Made by a program: the position numbers and the translations under genes. Below the pieces are notes generated by a model. It was not told the origin of the DNA and searched no databases. It worked only from the letters and a program-made list of their open reading frames with translations. 64,000 nt of DNA from Streptomyces barringtoniae (GTDB lineage: Bacteria > Actinomycetota > Actinomycetes > Streptomycetales > Streptomycetaceae): positions 310,001-374,000 of the forward strand of contig NZ_JAJHNP010000001.1 in assembly GCF_020819595.1 (NCBI RefSeq), given 5' to 3'. Below, piece by piece: positions 63,197 through 64,000 of the stretch. Numbering within the stretch: the first letter of the stretch is position 1; the number at the start of each line of letters is the position of its first letter.

Positions 63197-64000
63197 CGGC
63201 GTCGATCCAGCTGTCGTGTTGCGCGACGCCGAGTTGCCGGCCATGAACGACGACCGTGGCACGTGCCGCGTCCGGCCCGCTCGCCACCATCGCCGTGTAC
63301 GCCCCGCCGCCGGTGGCCGTCTGCTGGTCGCCGCCCGTCGTGGCGATCCGCAACCCGGACGTCGCCGCCGCGGTGTCCACCTCCGCCCAGCTCGCCCGGC
63401 AGGCGGGACTGTACTGAAGCGTCAGGACGCGGCCGTACGCGCGCAGCCGGTGGACGACGACACTGTCGCGGTCGCACCTCTCGCGGTAGGGGTCCAGGCC
63501 CCGGCAGCCGGCCGCCCGGCACCCGGCGGCCGCCCCGCCCGCCGCGCTGCGCAAGGGCCACGGCCAGGCCGGCGCTCCGGATGGAGCGCCGGTCGGCAGG
63601 CGGTCGGCCTCCGTCCCGCTGGTCCCGCTGTCCCATGGCCGGGCGAGCAGCAGGGTGGCCAGCAGCAAGCAAGCGGCAACAGCGGCCAGTACGCCCGCGT
63701 GCGGCACTCGAAAGCCGCGCGAGGACAGCCGGTCCTCAGCCGGTAAGGAGCCCGTGGGCACGGCGTCCGGCGGATCCGGGTCCCGTACGTCGCCTGCCGG
63801 ACGCAGCGGTGCGGGTGACGAGCCGGTGTCGTCGGCCGGGCGCTCCCCCGTCCAGGCGTGGGCCGCCGATTCCCACAGCACACGCAGGAACTCGACATCG
63901 GCCTGCGCCAGCCGCCCCAGCTCGACCACCGCCGCCCATGGGGGCAGTCTCCGCCCGTTGAGGTAGCGCAGCCAGGAACTACGGCTGTAACCGGTCTTGG
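63180..64000 (-). CDS. Second XRE-DUF2690 membrane regulator, N-terminus cut by window edge
   Basis: The open frame runs off the right end; about 273 residues are visible. The HTH end KTGYSRSSWLRYLNGRRLPPWAAVVELGRLAQADV aligns with YSKSSWERYLNGKALPP of the gene at 61580. Then come a linker, a transmembrane helix (VLAAVAACLLLATLLLARPW) and a DUF2690 domain with CRAAGCRG, ERCDRDS and SPACRASW, the same four-cysteine spacing. A true paralogue, though rather divergent. Only ~30 N-terminal residues are missing. Confidence 0.87.
   Translation of the reverse strand, partial: KTGYSRSSWLRYLNGRRLPPWAAVVELGRLAQADVEFLRVLWESAAHAWTGERPADDTGSSPAPLRPAGDVRDPDPPDAVPTGSLPAEDRLSSRGFRVPHAGVLAAVAACLLLATLLLARPWDSGTSGTEADRLPTGAPSGAPAWPWPLRSAAGGAAAGCRAAGCRGLDPYRERCDRDSVVVHRLRAYGRVLTLQYSPACRASWAEVDTAAATSGLRIATTGGDQQTATGGGAYTAMVASGPDAARATVVVHGRQLGVAQHDSWIDAVSGSA

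Overview
This is a contiguous piece of a Streptomyces chromosome. The evidence is the very high G+C with almost every third codon position G or C, families such as DUF397/DUF5753 pairs, DUF6271, DUF5999, DUF6299, a DasR-like regulator, a SepF-like protein and a bacterial Pnkp-Hen1 pair, and many GTGA/ATGA stop-start overlaps. I see no rRNA, tRNA, CRISPR array, integrase or insertion sequence. There are three decayed loci: a pglY relic, a second serS, and a truncated MFS/XRE pair.

Left part (1-9.6 kb): a fatty acyl-AMP ligase cut by the left edge; an XRE/DUF397 regulatory pair divergent from two small genes, with a palindromic operator between; a 1,424-residue STAND-type ATPase; a small divergent gene; and the frameshifted N-terminal remnant of pglY (Pgl/BREX type 2). 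The ATPase beside a dead phage-resistance gene makes this look like a worn defence island. 9.5-14.8 kb: a tight five-gene minus-strand operon (Fe(II)/2-oxoglutarate dioxygenase, DUF6271, ornithine-decarboxylase-like PLP enzyme, GNAT, MFS exporter) that looks like a small undescribed biosynthetic operon. 14.9-20.7 kb: an aminosugar uptake and hydrolysis locus (lipoprotein, two permeases, GH3 hexosaminidase) divergent from a DasR-like GntR regulator, with DasR-type sites between. 20.9-22.1 kb: a dead seryl-tRNA synthetase gene.

Middle (23-46 kb): two minus-strand operons and one plus-strand operon for aerobic CoA-dependent breakdown of 2-aminobenzoate or a related aromatic acid (ligase, PaaX, fused monooxygenase/reductase, enoyl-CoA hydratase, acyl-CoA dehydrogenase, RidA). 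The two minus-strand operons share a nearly identical promoter. Then come an anti-sigma-like kinase, an APC permease, catabolic ornithine carbamoyltransferase and arginine deiminase, the Pnkp-Hen1 RNA repair pair, a lipoprotein, a 490-bp degenerate repeat, an F420-type oxidoreductase, a DUF6099-like protein, MazG, an ATPase and a SepF-like protein.

Right part (46-64 kb): a polytopic membrane protein; a YceI/MarR divergent pair with a four-copy operator array; the methylmalonyl-CoA mutase operon mutA-mutB-meaB; a fused pair of gene remnants; a three-gene TetR regulon with matched operators (YhgE-like exporter, TetR, UPF0104 protein); an ECF41 sigma factor with its NAD-dependent partner; a nitroreductase; and two paralogous membrane XRE-DUF2690 regulators flanking a secreted peptidoglycan-binding protein, the second cut by the right edge.
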